A stretch of 53,483 nucleotides of DNA. Source: Emmonsiellopsis sp. PD_33 (lineage: Eukaryota; Ascomycota; Eurotiomycetes; Onygenales; Ajellomycetaceae). The stretch covers positions 1-53,483 of the forward strand of contig JANTQF010000238.1 of assembly GCA_032988165.1 (NCBI GenBank). Direction: 5' to 3'. Of this stretch, positions 1 through 9,766 are shown one piece after another. The notes below the pieces were generated by a model. That model was not told the DNA's origin. It saw only the letters and a program-made list of their open reading frames with translations, and did not search any database. Each line of letters begins with the position of its first letter. Position 1 is the first letter of the stretch. A program made the position numbers and the translations under genes.

Positions 1-130
1 GAACCAAAACTACTAATTAAATTTCAACCAGCAAAAGCATCAGGATAATCACTTATACGACGTGGCATACCCTGTAAACCTAAGAAATGTTGAGGAAAGA
101 ATGTAAGGTTAACACCTATAAATAAAACTT
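1..130 (-). pseudogene. cox1: Fragment of mitochondrial cox1 (NUMT or contig-end chimera)
   Basis: Read on the minus strand, bases ~128 to 1 translate with the mould mitochondrial code into a conserved stretch of cytochrome c oxidase subunit 1, including FIGVNLTFFPQHFLGLQGM, then PRRISDYPDAFAGWN and LISSFGS. The Trp of AGWN is encoded by TGA (bases 26-24), a stop in the nuclear code, so this is mitochondrial in origin and cannot be a nuclear gene. About 40 codons are present, without a frameshift, and they run off the window edge. Homology fades between ~127 and ~146, where AT-rich sequence (possibly cox1 intron or flank) gives way to ordinary nuclear DNA. It is either a nuclear insertion of mitochondrial DNA or an assembly join. 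The cox1 identity is near certain; the cause is open. Confidence 0.92.
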
Positions 131-265
131 ATTGTTAAAGTTAAGCGCCGAGATATCAATGAAATATCCCCCTGTCTGGTTGGTTGGTCCCTCTTCCAGG
201 CTGCCTGCTGCAACTGCTGTGCCCCCGTGTGCAAAGCCAAGAAAAGCCAAGCCAAGACAAGGGGG

Positions 266-311
266 AAAAAAAATATGTAAAAAAAAAAATAGGAAAAAAA
301 AAAAAAAAAAA
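266..311. repeat. Interrupted poly-A tract
   Basis: Three A-runs of about 8, 11 and 18 bases, separated by a few bases. They lie ~130 bp inside the mitochondrial fragment and could be the tail of an old retro-insertion or simple slippage. Confidence 0.85.
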
Positions 312-749
312 CTTTGGAATTGCAAGGAAGCAGGTTTCTGGTTCATTCGGCTGATTGTGCTTAGTAACTAGAGGTTATATGGATGGCCCTATAGATGGAT
401 GGATGGAATCATGGATCCATGGATGATTTCATCACCTTTAGGCTTTGGCTTTTGGCTTTGGCTTTGGGCTTTTTCGCCACCCCCTTTCTATTTCTACCAT
501 CAGGGCAGGTATGATAGTCCTACATAGGATGCGCTTCTGGATTAGATTAGATAGATTAGATAGATTGGGCATGGTATATAGGTTCAATTTTCACATCTGG
601 GTCTGCATTGCATTACATCTAGACATGTGATGCTATGGAAGAATATAAAAGGAAAGAATAATGGATTAATATGCTCCCATTGGAAATAGATAGATAGAAA
701 ACTCAGCTTGGTTTAGTTTAACTATTAGATACATGAAGAACAAGCAAAG

Positions 750-785
750 AAACAAACAAACAAACAGGCAGGCAGGCAGGCAGGT
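750..785. repeat. Compound tetranucleotide repeat (AAAC)n(AGGC)n
   Basis: About four AAAC units pass directly into about four AGGC units. Confidence 0.85.
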
Positions 786-831
786 AGTTTAATAAAGAGA
801 CAAGACAAAAAAATCAATCCGCCCATCCTTT

Positions 832-862
832 CCAGACCAGACCAGACCAGACCAGACCAGAC
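832..862. repeat. (CCAGA)n microsatellite
   Basis: Six consecutive CCAGA pentamers. Confidence 0.9.
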
Positions 863-1260
863 AAAAGGAAATAATAACGAAGTTAACGAGTTAAAACAAT
901 GAGAAAGAAAAGAAAATAATGGTTAAAAAGTAGGTAATAAAGCAAGAAAAGCAAACAAAAGCAAACCCTCATCGCGCCCGCCGGAGCACTCCGATTCCGA
1001 TTTCCCAATGCAGGTGAGTTGATAAGTAGATGAGTAAATGAGTAAATAACATAGATGGGTGGATAGATGGATGGGGGGGGAGGTAACCATGATGTAAAGG
1101 GAAAGGAAATAAAATGAAACCAAACCGCAAACGATAAACGATAAAGGGGCCGAAAAAAACAATGTTTAGCTGTAAAGTAAACAGCGCGGGAAATAAAACG
1201 AAGGGGGAAAAATCAATCTAGTTTAGGTAGTTTATACATGCAGGAAGACGGATAGACAAA

Positions 1261-1295
1261 TAGGTAAGGTAGGTAGGTAGGGTAGGTAGGTAGGT
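1261..1295. repeat. (GTAG)n microsatellite
   Basis: Repeated GTAG units, with two interruptions. Confidence 0.85.
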
Positions 1296-1436
1296 GAGGA
1301 AAATATGCAAGTTGGGAGGGTTTTTACTTTTTGTTCGGCGAGCAGGTCAAGTCAGGTCACGCGACGGAAGCAGAGCAAGGCAAAGCAGTTAACTGGAAAT
1401 AGAAATGGAGATGCGGATGCGGATGCATATGTAGAC

Positions 1437-1460
1437 AGATAGATAGACAGACAGACAGAC
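1437..1460. repeat. (GATA)n(GACA)n microsatellite
   Basis: GATA units pass into GACA units. Confidence 0.85.
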
Positions 1461-2098
1461 GCGCCAACGATGCAGGTGAGTAGCAAGTCAACTGGACTGA
1501 GCAAGGCGAGGTGAGGTGAGTTGAGTAAGAGTATGAGTACGAATGAGTATGATGGAGCAAGCAAGCAAGCAACAAGCAAGTGGTAAAGATGGCAAGGCGA
1601 GGCGAGACTTTTCCTTTTTGGTTCCTTGTGGTGTGTGTGATGAAATAGGAGTTCTTTTCGAACTGGGCATGGGTTATACCATGTCTCGTTATATGATATG
1701 GTAGGGGAGGTATTGGATGGGCGGAATAGGATTAGAAGTAGCGCAGGTAGATAGATAGGATAGGGAGAAGAGGTAATAAGAGACCCGCCCTCTGACAGAT
1801 CCCTAGCCATGTAGGCACAGTAAATATAATAACCACCGATGACGACGGGTTCCATTTCCTTCATCATCGCGGCAAACAGATCGCATCGGATCGGAGAGGG
1901 TAGGTAAGTGTATTCGATTTTCGGAATTGGAGAAGGGGGATGGTATGAAATGGATCCGGCTGAGAAGTACGCATGGATAATGGGGCGCATTCCATTATCA
2001 TTATCACAGCTGCACAAGCGTGATCAAAGTCGTGGCACGTCATTTCATCTCGTCGTCGAACAGGTAGATAATACCGCAATCGAACGAGCCGCAATCAA

Positions 2099-4978
2099 TT
2101 AATTAGTCGCACCATCAACCACCTCAGTCTCCGAGCGTGCCGTCTCAGTCAACGTCTTTATCCGCTCATTAACCATCTCCTGAATAGATCGTAGAATATC
2201 GACGTCATTCGATTCATTCCGCACGTTCTCGGGAACCTCTGCGAGAAGTTGTTGAACGAGTCGTTCAGCTCTTTCTGGCTCAGACTGCGGTGGCGCGGTC
2301 GTCTCCGTCTCCGTCTGCGGAACTGCCACACCCAGACCGGCAAGGGCCATTGCGGCATCGAGTTCAGAGGGGGCGAGGTTAGATCCCTCGGCATTTGTAT
2401 CTACACCATTGCCTGCAGAACAGCGGGAAGCTACACCGTCACTGCGCGCGGCTGATGCAGCCTTAATCTGCCCAGCTCTCGCTGCAGCAGCCACAAACGC
2501 TGCGCGGGCTTCGTCTTCCACATGGCCACTAAACAAAAGCCGTTAGCACATACAGTCATTCACTCCAATAGTAAAAACCAAAACATACCGCTTAACCCTC
2601 CTAACAAAGTCCAGAATCAACCCCTTCTCTGGAACTCTATACACCGTGCCCGACATCTCCATCTCATCAAACTGCTCCGCCTCGATATCGCTCGGGAGAA
2701 CCTCGACGTCGACAAAGCGCGGATTCCTCGGGCGGCGGATCTGTGCTAACCGGCCCCCACCCAACCCGTCAATCAGCGCGAGATCATGGTCGATATGGTT
2801 GGGACATTTCCAATACAGCGCCGGGTTATCGCTACCAGGCACTTGCGGCGGTGGGTTGGATCGGGGCGGATCAAGACAGTCCAAGTGCCAGGAGCAGGGA
2901 CAGTAATCGCACTGAATGATGGGTCGACGGCCGTTAGATGTCTGTCCGCACCCGGAGCAGGTAATAAGTTTCCCCTTGGGGTCGGTAAGGCGGTAAAAGG
3001 CATGATTATCCTCAGGTCTTAGGGATCGATTACCACCGCGGGCACGATGATTGCCACCCCTAGGCCGTACGGGGACGTCTTTGTACACGCCTCCCTCGCC
3101 CGTTTCGGCACCTTCAAAGTAGCCGCGGATCTCAGAGGGAAGCTCGTATGGTTTCGGGGGGATGGTATTGACTGATTGGATTAGGGGGTCCATCAGTCTC
3201 TTGTCAGCACAGACGGGACAGAACCACTGGCCCTCTGGCGGCGATTTGGGGTCTACGGGAGGATCCAGGCAGCTGAAGTGATAGGAGTCGACACAGCCGT
3301 CGCAGCATAGGAGTTGGCCGTTTCCTCCGCACACGTGGCAGAAGTCATTGTTGTCGATTTCATCAGCGTTGCTAAACAAATTAGTTAGTGTAATTTAAAA
3401 AAAAGAAAGGTAGAAAGGAAGCAAAACGTACGGTTTCGATCTCCGCGCTCTCTTCGAAACTCTATTTTCCTCCGATGGAACACCATTGACAACAGCTGTC
3501 TCCGTCTCCGTCTCGGGAACCTTTTCGACTTCTCTCGTCCTCTTCGTCCCAGCCGAAACGGTAGGGACAGGGGTAACAGGGGAGGTCGACCGTCCAGCAG
3601 CAGGCGACGATCTAGCAGGTCTCACATGACTCTCGCCAACAGCAGCATCAGTAAAAGTCTTCTTCAACGCAGACCGCTTAACATCAAGCGTTTCATCCGA
3701 ATAATCCGGGTCCTCAAGTCTCTGTCTCTTCCGCAGCGCCACAGCCTCCAGCGAGGGGAAGATAGATTGCGAGCTCGTTCTGGGCGCAGAGCGGCCTTTG
3801 CCTTTTCCCTTGCCGGGAGGGCGTCCTCCTTTGTTCTTGGGCGGGGCAGAGGCGGCAGTAGGGCGGCCCGGGGTCATAGCAGGGGCGAAGGTTTCGGCAT
3901 CGAGCGACTTGGCGGAAGATAGCGACGAGGAGGTGCTGGTTGCAGACTGGGTACGTGTCATCTCCGTGGGGCCGGGCGTCTGCATGCCCAGCGGATTGTT
4001 CTTGACCGCATCGCGCATGAGGGTCTGGAAGACAGCTCGTTCACGGGAGCCGGCGGGCTGGGTGAATGCGCCTTCCAGCACGGCGAAGAGGAACTGGTCG
4101 CGACTGGTGGCTTCTCTGATGCGAGTGAGACCATGGACGACCTTGGGCTGGTTACGCTCCTCGGCGCGAGCAATGGCCACATCGACAATCTGTAGGATCT
4201 TCTCCGAAGTGTATTTCAGCGAAGGCAGCGAAGGCGTCAAGGGATGGCCGTTGACAGGGCCCGCAGCAGAAGAACCAGGCGCGGTCTCCGGCTCTGCAGT
4301 AGCATTGGCAGTAGTAGCAGTAGCACCAGCACTAGTATTCCCGTTGGAGCGCATATTGGCAAACAGCTGGTCCCCGTTCTCCAGCGCTCTCAGGCCGTCC
4401 AGCTGCGAGAACTCGGAAGGGGGCTGGTCGTCGGCGGAGGTCGAAGCGGTGCCGGGGCGCGACACAGCGGGCGTAGATTTGGCAGACAGGAAGCCGTTCT
4501 TCTTCTTCGCGGCAGCAGCCTGCGACGTGGGCTTGCCAGAGGGAACCAGACCGAGCGAGCGACGCAGCCGCATGGACGGGAGGATGCCCAGGGGGATGGT
4601 CGGGGCCAGATGGTATGTTTTCTCGCCTCTGACGGAATCGAACTTGTACGTGGGGGTTGGGGCGGGCAGTTCAGGCTCGACCCAGGGCTCGTCCCAGCGA
4701 GGCGGCACAGAGGGGGGCTCGGCCGGGGCAGAGGAGGAGGAGGAGGAGTGGTGGGCGTGGTGGAGGGCGAGGGCGTGGGCGGAGCGAGTCTTTGTCTCCT
4801 CCTGAGACGGACGGGCAGCGACGCGCGCGTTGTTGGCGGCGGACTTGCGGGCTTTGCGAGACGGACGGCCAGGCTCCGACACGGCCGAGGAGGGGATTTG
4901 CAGCGAGGATTCACGCGGAGTCGAGGGACGCGAGGTGTTGCGAGAAGTGGCGCGGGACAGACGGGTTTTAGGAGCCAT
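2099..4978 (-). CDS. rco1: Rco1-like double PHD-finger chromatin protein
   Basis: Three exons: 4978-3432, 3371-2589 and 2528-2099. Both introns are 60 nt, with GTACGT or GTATGT donors and TTTAG acceptors, and the join gives 919 residues. The first ~510 residues are a Ser/Pro/Ala-rich low-complexity tail. A canonical PHD finger lies at about 526-571 (starts CHVCGGNGQLLCCDGC, ends WFCPVC). A second, atypical PHD at about 656-710 (CSGCGQ ... CDYCPCSWHLDC ... WKCPNH) follows a conserved spacer. PHD-spacer-PHD is the layout of Rco1, which with Eaf3 guides the Rpd3S deacetylase to H3K36-methylated gene bodies and suppresses cryptic transcription; that role is inferred from the family. The start is the second of two close ATGs (MQM-APKT). 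The upstream leader is very pyrimidine-rich on the coding strand. Another PHD regulator is possible but less likely. Confidence 0.8.
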
Positions 4979-5621
4979 CTGCAAAATTGCAAGACTCGCG
5001 GGAAAGACGGGATCGCTCTCCGCAGGCTGGAGGGAGGGGGGGGTTGGTTAGCGGGAGACAGACAGAGACACAGAGAGCAGAGAGCAGAGAGCAGACTCAC
5101 GCGAGACAGATCCCAGACTGGCCGGACAAGCAGAGCGGCGGCGCGGAGAGAGGGCGAAGTGGTGGTGAAAAGGTGAGGTTGGCGAGGTGAGGTCAGGGTC
5201 AGGGCGATTCTCCGATGGTTGGGTTGGCCAAGCAGAGGAACCAACAACCACGCAGGATTGATATTGATGTCCAGCCACAACCAGCGCGGTCTGGGTATCG
5301 AGCAGTAGCGGGGATTAGCTGGAGAGTGCAGCAGACCGTAGATAGACGTCCAGATCGCTGGGTTGAGTGGTGAGTCGGCGGGCACACAGCGGATTAGGCG
5401 TTCAGGGGCTGTCTCCAACACCACGCTCACACACGGCAAATACAGGATTCCGAGCGCAGAGAGACCCAGCAGCCCGTGTAGACAGCGCAGAGAGAGGGAT
5501 ACACACTGCTGTCTGATGGGCAACTGAGAACGGGGTTGGTGGGCTGTGGGTGAAGCTTGAGCTCTGGAAGCGGGCGGATAGGGGAGGACAGCGAGCAGAT
5601 GACAGCAGGCAGAGAGGAGAG

Positions 5622-5650
5622 ATGATAGAGATGATAGAGATGATAGAGAT
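5622..5650. repeat. (ATGATAGAG)n tandem repeat
   Basis: About three copies of a 9-bp unit within the CT-rich leader region. Confidence 0.8.
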
Positions 5651-6085
5651 ACTTGCAGAGAACAGCCCGGTGGGTTCGAGCAGCGGAGAATAGCAAATAG
5701 CTGATGGGGTGGGATAGAGACGAGCCAAAGGGAGGGCGGATGGGATGGAAAGGAGGTTGACCAGGGGGAGATGATTCTATACAGCAGAGACCAGATACCA
5801 GATACCAGACTGAGATACCTGATACCTGAGAACAGACAGACTGCGAGGGTTGAAGCCAGCCGGATAGACAGATTGCGGTCGATATAGCCAGAGCAAAGAG
5901 AACGAAAGAGAAAGAAAAGGGAAAAAAGGAACAGAAAAAGGAGAAGAGAAAGGCAAAATCCAACACGGAACACCAGAGTCCAACACAGCAATCAGTCACT
6001 GGATTGTTGAATAGTCGTTGAATATACTATTGAATATGGATATTATTGAATTATTGAGAGGGGGAATAAATACTCTGATATTCAC

Positions 6086-6103
6086 TATTTATTTGAATAA
6101 ATA
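6086..6103. repeat. AT-rich inverted repeat
   Basis: Eight-base arms TATTTATT / AATAAATA separated by two bases, just downstream of the PA2G4-like gene. It could be part of its 3' end-processing region; function unknown. Confidence 0.5.
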
Positions 6104-6283
6104 TACGGCCTCCCCCTCCTTTTATTCACCAAACACCGCCCAACCCACTTCACATCCACATCCACACAAAGAACACAAACAAAACTCATAGATCAATTCA
6201 TTGTTTTGGCCGGGGTTTCCCCTGAAATAACTACTCTGTGTCGTCTATGTATTAGACCATATACCCTGTAATTATATCCACAT

Positions 6284-7879
6284 CTACTCCTCCTCGCTCG
6301 ACTCCTCGTCCTCCACCGCCTTCTTCGCCGCCTTCTTCTTCTTCTTCTTGTTCTTCTTCGCCCCCGTGGATCGCGCCAGCGGCCGCTCCAGGATCTTCAG
6401 GATCTCCTCGTCCACGATCTTCTTGTCCGACTGCACCTTGCTCACATCCAGCGCCGGTGGGGCCGCCACCTTGGTCAATCCATTCTTGGTGATCACTACA
6501 CGTAGATTAGCTTCCATCCCTTTTTTTATTCTCTTATATAAACCTGCACGTACCAACAGTAGACAGCAGCCGGGACACAGGGGACCCATCCGCCTCTCCC
6601 GCCGGCTCGTATTGCCGCACAACCCCGCCACGCACACACTCCACCACCCCGACCTTGCCCGCCTTCTCGTCCTCGAGCTGGCGCAGGCTGAACGGGAACG
6701 TGCCGAATCTCCGCACAATCTCAGACAGCGTCTGTCGCGAGCTGGGCCGCTTCAGGATGTACGTGGTGGTCGTGCGCCGGTGCAGCGTCGCCCTGTTCTC
6801 CAGCGTCTTCACCTTGCCGGACCCCAGACTGAGCCCGACCTCCACACCCCACGCCTCGCCAACCTCGGGAGAGCCCTCGCCCTTGACGCCGGCACCGGGC
6901 GCAACGATGATCTTCTTCTTGCCCTCGATCTCGTTGCGCTCAAACAGCCAGCTGGTGGTGTTCTCGACCAGGGTGCAGTCGTACGACTTGGCAACCTTCT
7001 CCAGCAGGTTCGAGATGGCCGCTTGCGTCGGGGGTTTGGCGGCGGCAGCCTGTTTCTTCTCCTCCTCGGTTCCGCTGGCCAGCAGTCCGGGGGGCACCAT
7101 GAGCCTGAGGAGCAGTTCGTTGGCGTAGTGCGTGGCAAGCAGCAGGTCCGCCTCACGGCCCGTGGCGTTTCCGCCCACAACGATGGTGTCGCAGACAATG
7201 GTGCCGAAGCCGTCGATCTGGGCGCCGAGCTGGATCTTGACCACCTCGCCGGCCTTCAATGTGGTGGCTGCCTCCTCGGCATCGGACGCCAGGGGGGTGT
7301 AGGGCGTCACGAACGAGCTGGGGGAGACGGTGGTGGGGTGGCCGATGCCTGGCAGTGGATGTTATTCAGGCTGTCCCAATAGTAGAACTGCAGCAGACAT
7401 ACCCTTAGCGACCTTCTTGCCCTTGTAGACCTTGGCGACCTCCTCGTCCAGCAGCTGGTCACCCTTCTCGCAAATCTCCAAGATCTTTGCTCCCTCAACA
7501 CACCATCCTGTGACAGTCTGGAGCGCCTTGTGCGAGATCTCGGCGGCGGTCTTGTACTTTGTCAGAGTATCGGGGTTGTTGAGGGTGTAGTCTGAGCAAA
7601 GGCGGGCAAGTCAGTCAATGATGTAATTATCTTCACCAAACAACAGCCAGACGAGCATAGAGGGAAAACAAAAGAAAGCAGCAGCAAATAGAAGCATGCA
7701 CACTACTCCAGCTGCCCCAGGGTCTGCGGGCCAAACATGGCCGTCTCGCCGTCACACAATGCACCGGAACTGGCGTGTGGTGGACTGGGCCATTGTAGTG
7801 TGGTATATTGACATCACCACACAACCACCACCACGCAGCACAACAACTTGAACTTACCAATCTCAGCGGCGTCGGCCAT
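6284..7879 (-). CDS. PA2G4/Cdb4-type protein (catalytically degenerate methionine aminopeptidase fold)
   Basis: Four exons: 7879-7858, 7591-7403, 7348-6554 and 6495-6284; 405 residues. The first exon is only 22 nt (MADAAEI plus one base), followed by a 266-nt intron; the others are 54 and 58 nt. The body is the pita-bread aminopeptidase fold of the 42-kDa curved-DNA-binding protein / EBP1 group: DYTLNNPDTLTKYKTA, then WCVEGAKILEICEKGD, then HPTTVSPSSFVTPYTPL. Where methionine aminopeptidases have their first Asp metal ligand, this protein reads IQLGAQIDG, so it is probably not an active peptidase. The C-terminus ends in a Lys-rich run followed by an acidic tail, as in RNA- and ribosome-binding members. 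By family it should act in ribosome biogenesis or growth control. It lies head to head with the EEP gene. Arx1 is ruled out by its much greater length. Confidence 0.9.
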
Positions 7880-8190
7880 GGCGGAAGACTGGGCTCGCGG
7901 GACAGCAAGCGGGAATCAGGCAGGTGGATACAGCGGGCAGCGCGGGAATTGGAGAGGGAGACGAGTTGAAGTTGAAGTCAATCTCAATATTGTAAATAAA
8001 TCATGGTGAGGGGTGGAGGGGAAAACACACACACGCTAGGCCGGAAGCGGCTAGGGCCGCGTATGGTACGGCGGATACCGATAATACGCCTGGACTGGCG
8101 GGTAAGTTAGGCTAGAGCGGTATTGGCGGTACAGTGCGTCTCGATTGTAGGGCTGGGTATATTACGGTATTGTAGCTGTATCAATACACA

Positions 8191-8198
8191 TCACGTGA
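8191..8198. promoter_or_regulatory. TCACGTGA palindrome (bHLH-type CACGTG box)
   Basis: Perfect 8-bp palindrome 119 bp upstream of the EEP-fold start codon. CACGTG is the core bound by Cbf1/Pho4/Tye7-type bHLH factors in fungi. Binding here is inferred. Confidence 0.5.
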
Positions 8199-8254
8199 CC
8201 TGGAGTGCGGAGAAACACCGCCATCAATACAGATCTAGATAGACGGATAGACAA

Positions 8255-8276
8255 ACATCTACATCTACATCTACAT
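8255..8276. repeat. (ACATCT)n hexanucleotide repeat
   Basis: About 3.7 copies just upstream of the EEP-fold start. The same hexamer recurs inside the MDR gene at 53218-53241. Confidence 0.85.
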
Positions 8277-8316
8277 TAAACTACAGTAAATAATATATAC
8301 GTCCGTAGAACACACC

Positions 8317-9276
8317 ATGAAATCCCACCCCCCCCTCCCCCTCCGCATCCTCACCCACAACATCCGCTACGCCACCTCCGCCCCCTTCAAAGGCGAAAAG
8401 CCCTGGGCCCAGCGCAAACAGCACCTCATCAACGAACTCCTCTACCACACCCGACACATCCCCGAATCCCTCCTCTGCCTGCAAGAAGTCCTCCACATCC
8501 AGCTCCAAGACATCCTCGCCGGCCTCAATCAGCCCAACCAGCCCAACCAGAACCCAAACCCAAACCCCAAAGAACCAAACGAAGAACAAGAATGGGCCTC
8601 CATCGGCGTCGGCCGCTCCGACGGCCACCAAGCCGGCGAATACTCCCCCATCCTCTACCGCCCACACATCTACTCCCTCACCCACTCGCAAACCATCTGG
8701 CTCTCGCAAACCCCGCACACGCCCTCGCGCGGCTGGGACGCCGCCTCCATCCGCATCGTGACCATCGCCCTCCTCACGCACCGCGTCACACGCAAGGGAT
8801 TACTAGTCCTCAGCACGCATCTGGACGACCAGGGGTCCCGCTCGCGCTATGAATCTGCCCGGTTGATTGTGCAGCTGATACAAGGGTATGTGGGGGAGGG
8901 CAGTTGTTGGGGGGATAGGATTGGGGGGGTGGTGTTGGCGGGGGATTTTAATAGTGAGGTGCAGCAGGAGGCGTATAGGGTGTTTACGGGGGTGGGGAGT
9001 GGGTTGGTGGATGCGAGGGAGAGGGTGGCGGGGGGTTTGAGGTATGGGAATGAGATTACGTTTACGGGGTTTGGGTTTGAGGGGGAGCCGAGGACGAGGA
9101 TTGATTATGTGATGCTTGGGGTGGGGAGGGAGGGGGGGGAAAAGGGGGAGGGGGAGGGGGAGGGAGAGGTATCGCCGTGGGATGTTAAGGGGTATGCGGT
9201 GCTGCCGAATAGGTTTGATGATGGGGTGTATAATTCGGATCATAGGGCGGTGGTGGTGGATGCGGAGTTGGGGTGA
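8317..9276 (+). CDS. Endonuclease/exonuclease/phosphatase (EEP) family protein
   Basis: Single exon, 319 residues. All catalytic blocks of the EEP (DNase I-like) fold appear in order: LTHNIRY near residue 10, CLQEV (the Mg-binding Glu) near 50, STHLDDQG near 165, VVLAGDFNSE near 207, TRIDYVMLG near 265 and NSDHRAVVVD near the end. The active site therefore looks complete, so this should be a working Mg-dependent phosphodiesterase or phosphatase. The substrate (nucleic acid, phosphoinositide, sphingomyelin) cannot be told from sequence. No signal peptide is seen. A Gly/Glu-rich insert (GEKGEGEGEGE) lies before the last block. Codon choice flips at ~8880: C-ending codons dominate before, G-ending after, and the last third has long G-runs on the sense strand. 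Confidence 0.88.
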   Translation: MKSHPPLPLRILTHNIRYATSAPFKGEKPWAQRKQHLINELLYHTRHIPESLLCLQEVLHIQLQDILAGLNQPNQPNQNPNPNPKEPNEEQEWASIGVGRSDGHQAGEYSPILYRPHIYSLTHSQTIWLSQTPHTPSRGWDAASIRIVTIALLTHRVTRKGLLVLSTHLDDQGSRSRYESARLIVQLIQGYVGEGSCWGDRIGGVVLAGDFNSEVQQEAYRVFTGVGSGLVDARERVAGGLRYGNEITFTGFGFEGEPRTRIDYVMLGVGREGGEKGEGEGEGEVSPWDVKGYAVLPNRFDDGVYNSDHRAVVVDAELG

Positions 9277-9766
9277 TTGGGTTTGGTTTAGTTTTTGGGT
9301 TTTGGTGTTGAGTTTGCGTTTCAGTTTGATGTTATATCCCCTTTGGTTTGTTTTATTTTGTGTCTTCAGCTTGTTTTTCAACGAGTATGTACTTCAATTG
9401 ACAGCCCCTTTTTTGATGTGGCGATATCACGTGAGGTTGGGCAGAGGTGAGACAGAATAAGGGGGAAATATCCTGGATATCAAGTTAAGTATCAGACAAT
9501 CAATAATAAAAAGAAGTACTCCAAGCTACATGCATTCTTCTCAGTACTTTCTTCCTATCCGTCCGTCATCTGCCATGTCAAGAAAAAAAAGGAGAAAGGA
9601 GGCAAAGGAAAGTAACCACTCTCCTCCCTATCTTCCATTCTCTGTCTAATCCCAGTCACATATAATAATAACTCGAAGATAATAAAACATACCAACCACC
9701 CGCCATCAATAAATATTTCACATCCATCCATTAACTAAAATACAACCCTCCCCCCTCCCCATACAT
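9277..9766. other. Convergent intergenic region (EEP gene / snf5)
   Basis: 490 bp holding both 3' UTRs. AT-rich segments near 9480-9520 and 9655-9740 suit polyadenylation. A TCACGTGA palindrome sits at 9427-9434, an odd place for an activator site. No gene seen. Confidence 0.65.
9427..9434. promoter_or_regulatory. TCACGTGA palindrome in a convergent 3' region
   Basis: The same octamer as at 8191, but between two convergent genes, where no promoter is expected. Chance occurrence or an unannotated transcript start are both possible. Confidence 0.35.

Larger units (their letters stand above)
147..2098. other. Gene-poor, microsatellite-rich spacer
   Basis: About 2 kb with no ORF that looks like a protein. 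It holds long A-runs and many short tandem repeats (listed separately) and is purine-rich on the plus strand. Its right end should contain the 3' UTR of the minus-strand PHD gene ending at 2099. Apparent ORFs here translate to runs of one or two amino acids or to Leu/Ser-rich text typical of repeats. Confidence 0.7.
4979..6283. other. Promoter and leader of the PHD gene; 3' flank of the PA2G4-like gene
   Basis: Bases 4979 to ~5990 are purine-rich on the plus strand (CT-rich on the transcribed strand), as in many fungal 5' leaders, with GAGAGCA and GATAGAGAT repeats. Bases 5990-6283 are AT-rich and should hold the 3' UTR of the next minus-strand gene. A 533-codon minus-strand ORF crosses much of this stretch but is compositional: Leu/Ser/Pro-rich, no domain, and overlapping the true PHD exon in another frame. 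Confidence 0.65.
7880..8316. promoter_or_regulatory. Shared divergent promoter, PA2G4-like / EEP-fold gene
   Basis: 437 bp between two divergent start codons, with no ORF of note. It carries a perfect TCACGTGA palindrome and a short ACATCT repeat, annotated separately. Confidence 0.75.

Noticed and set aside
116..371. Poly-Phe / poly-Lys ORFs near the left edge
   Set aside because: They are translations of the A/T tract.
1352..2017. 221-codon minus-strand ORF in the left spacer
   Set aside because: Its text comes from short tandem repeats, with no domain and no splice or start context.
3798..4805. 335-codon plus-strand ORF opposite the PHD gene
   Set aside because: It is a mirror frame of a GC-rich low-complexity exon, full of Gly/Arg/Ser, with no domain; the minus strand holds clear PHD fingers and splice sites.
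4390..5991. 533-codon minus-strand ORF
   Set aside because: It overlaps the real PHD exon in another frame and runs through a CT-rich leader, giving Leu/Ser/Pro-rich text without domains.
6348..7382. 344-codon plus-strand ORF opposite the PA2G4-like gene
   Set aside because: It is antisense to conserved exons and crosses their introns; no family resemblance.
6284..7879. Active methionine aminopeptidase
   Set aside because: The position of the first metal-binding Asp is Gln (IQLGAQIDG) and the Lys-rich tail fits the PA2G4/Cdb4 group.
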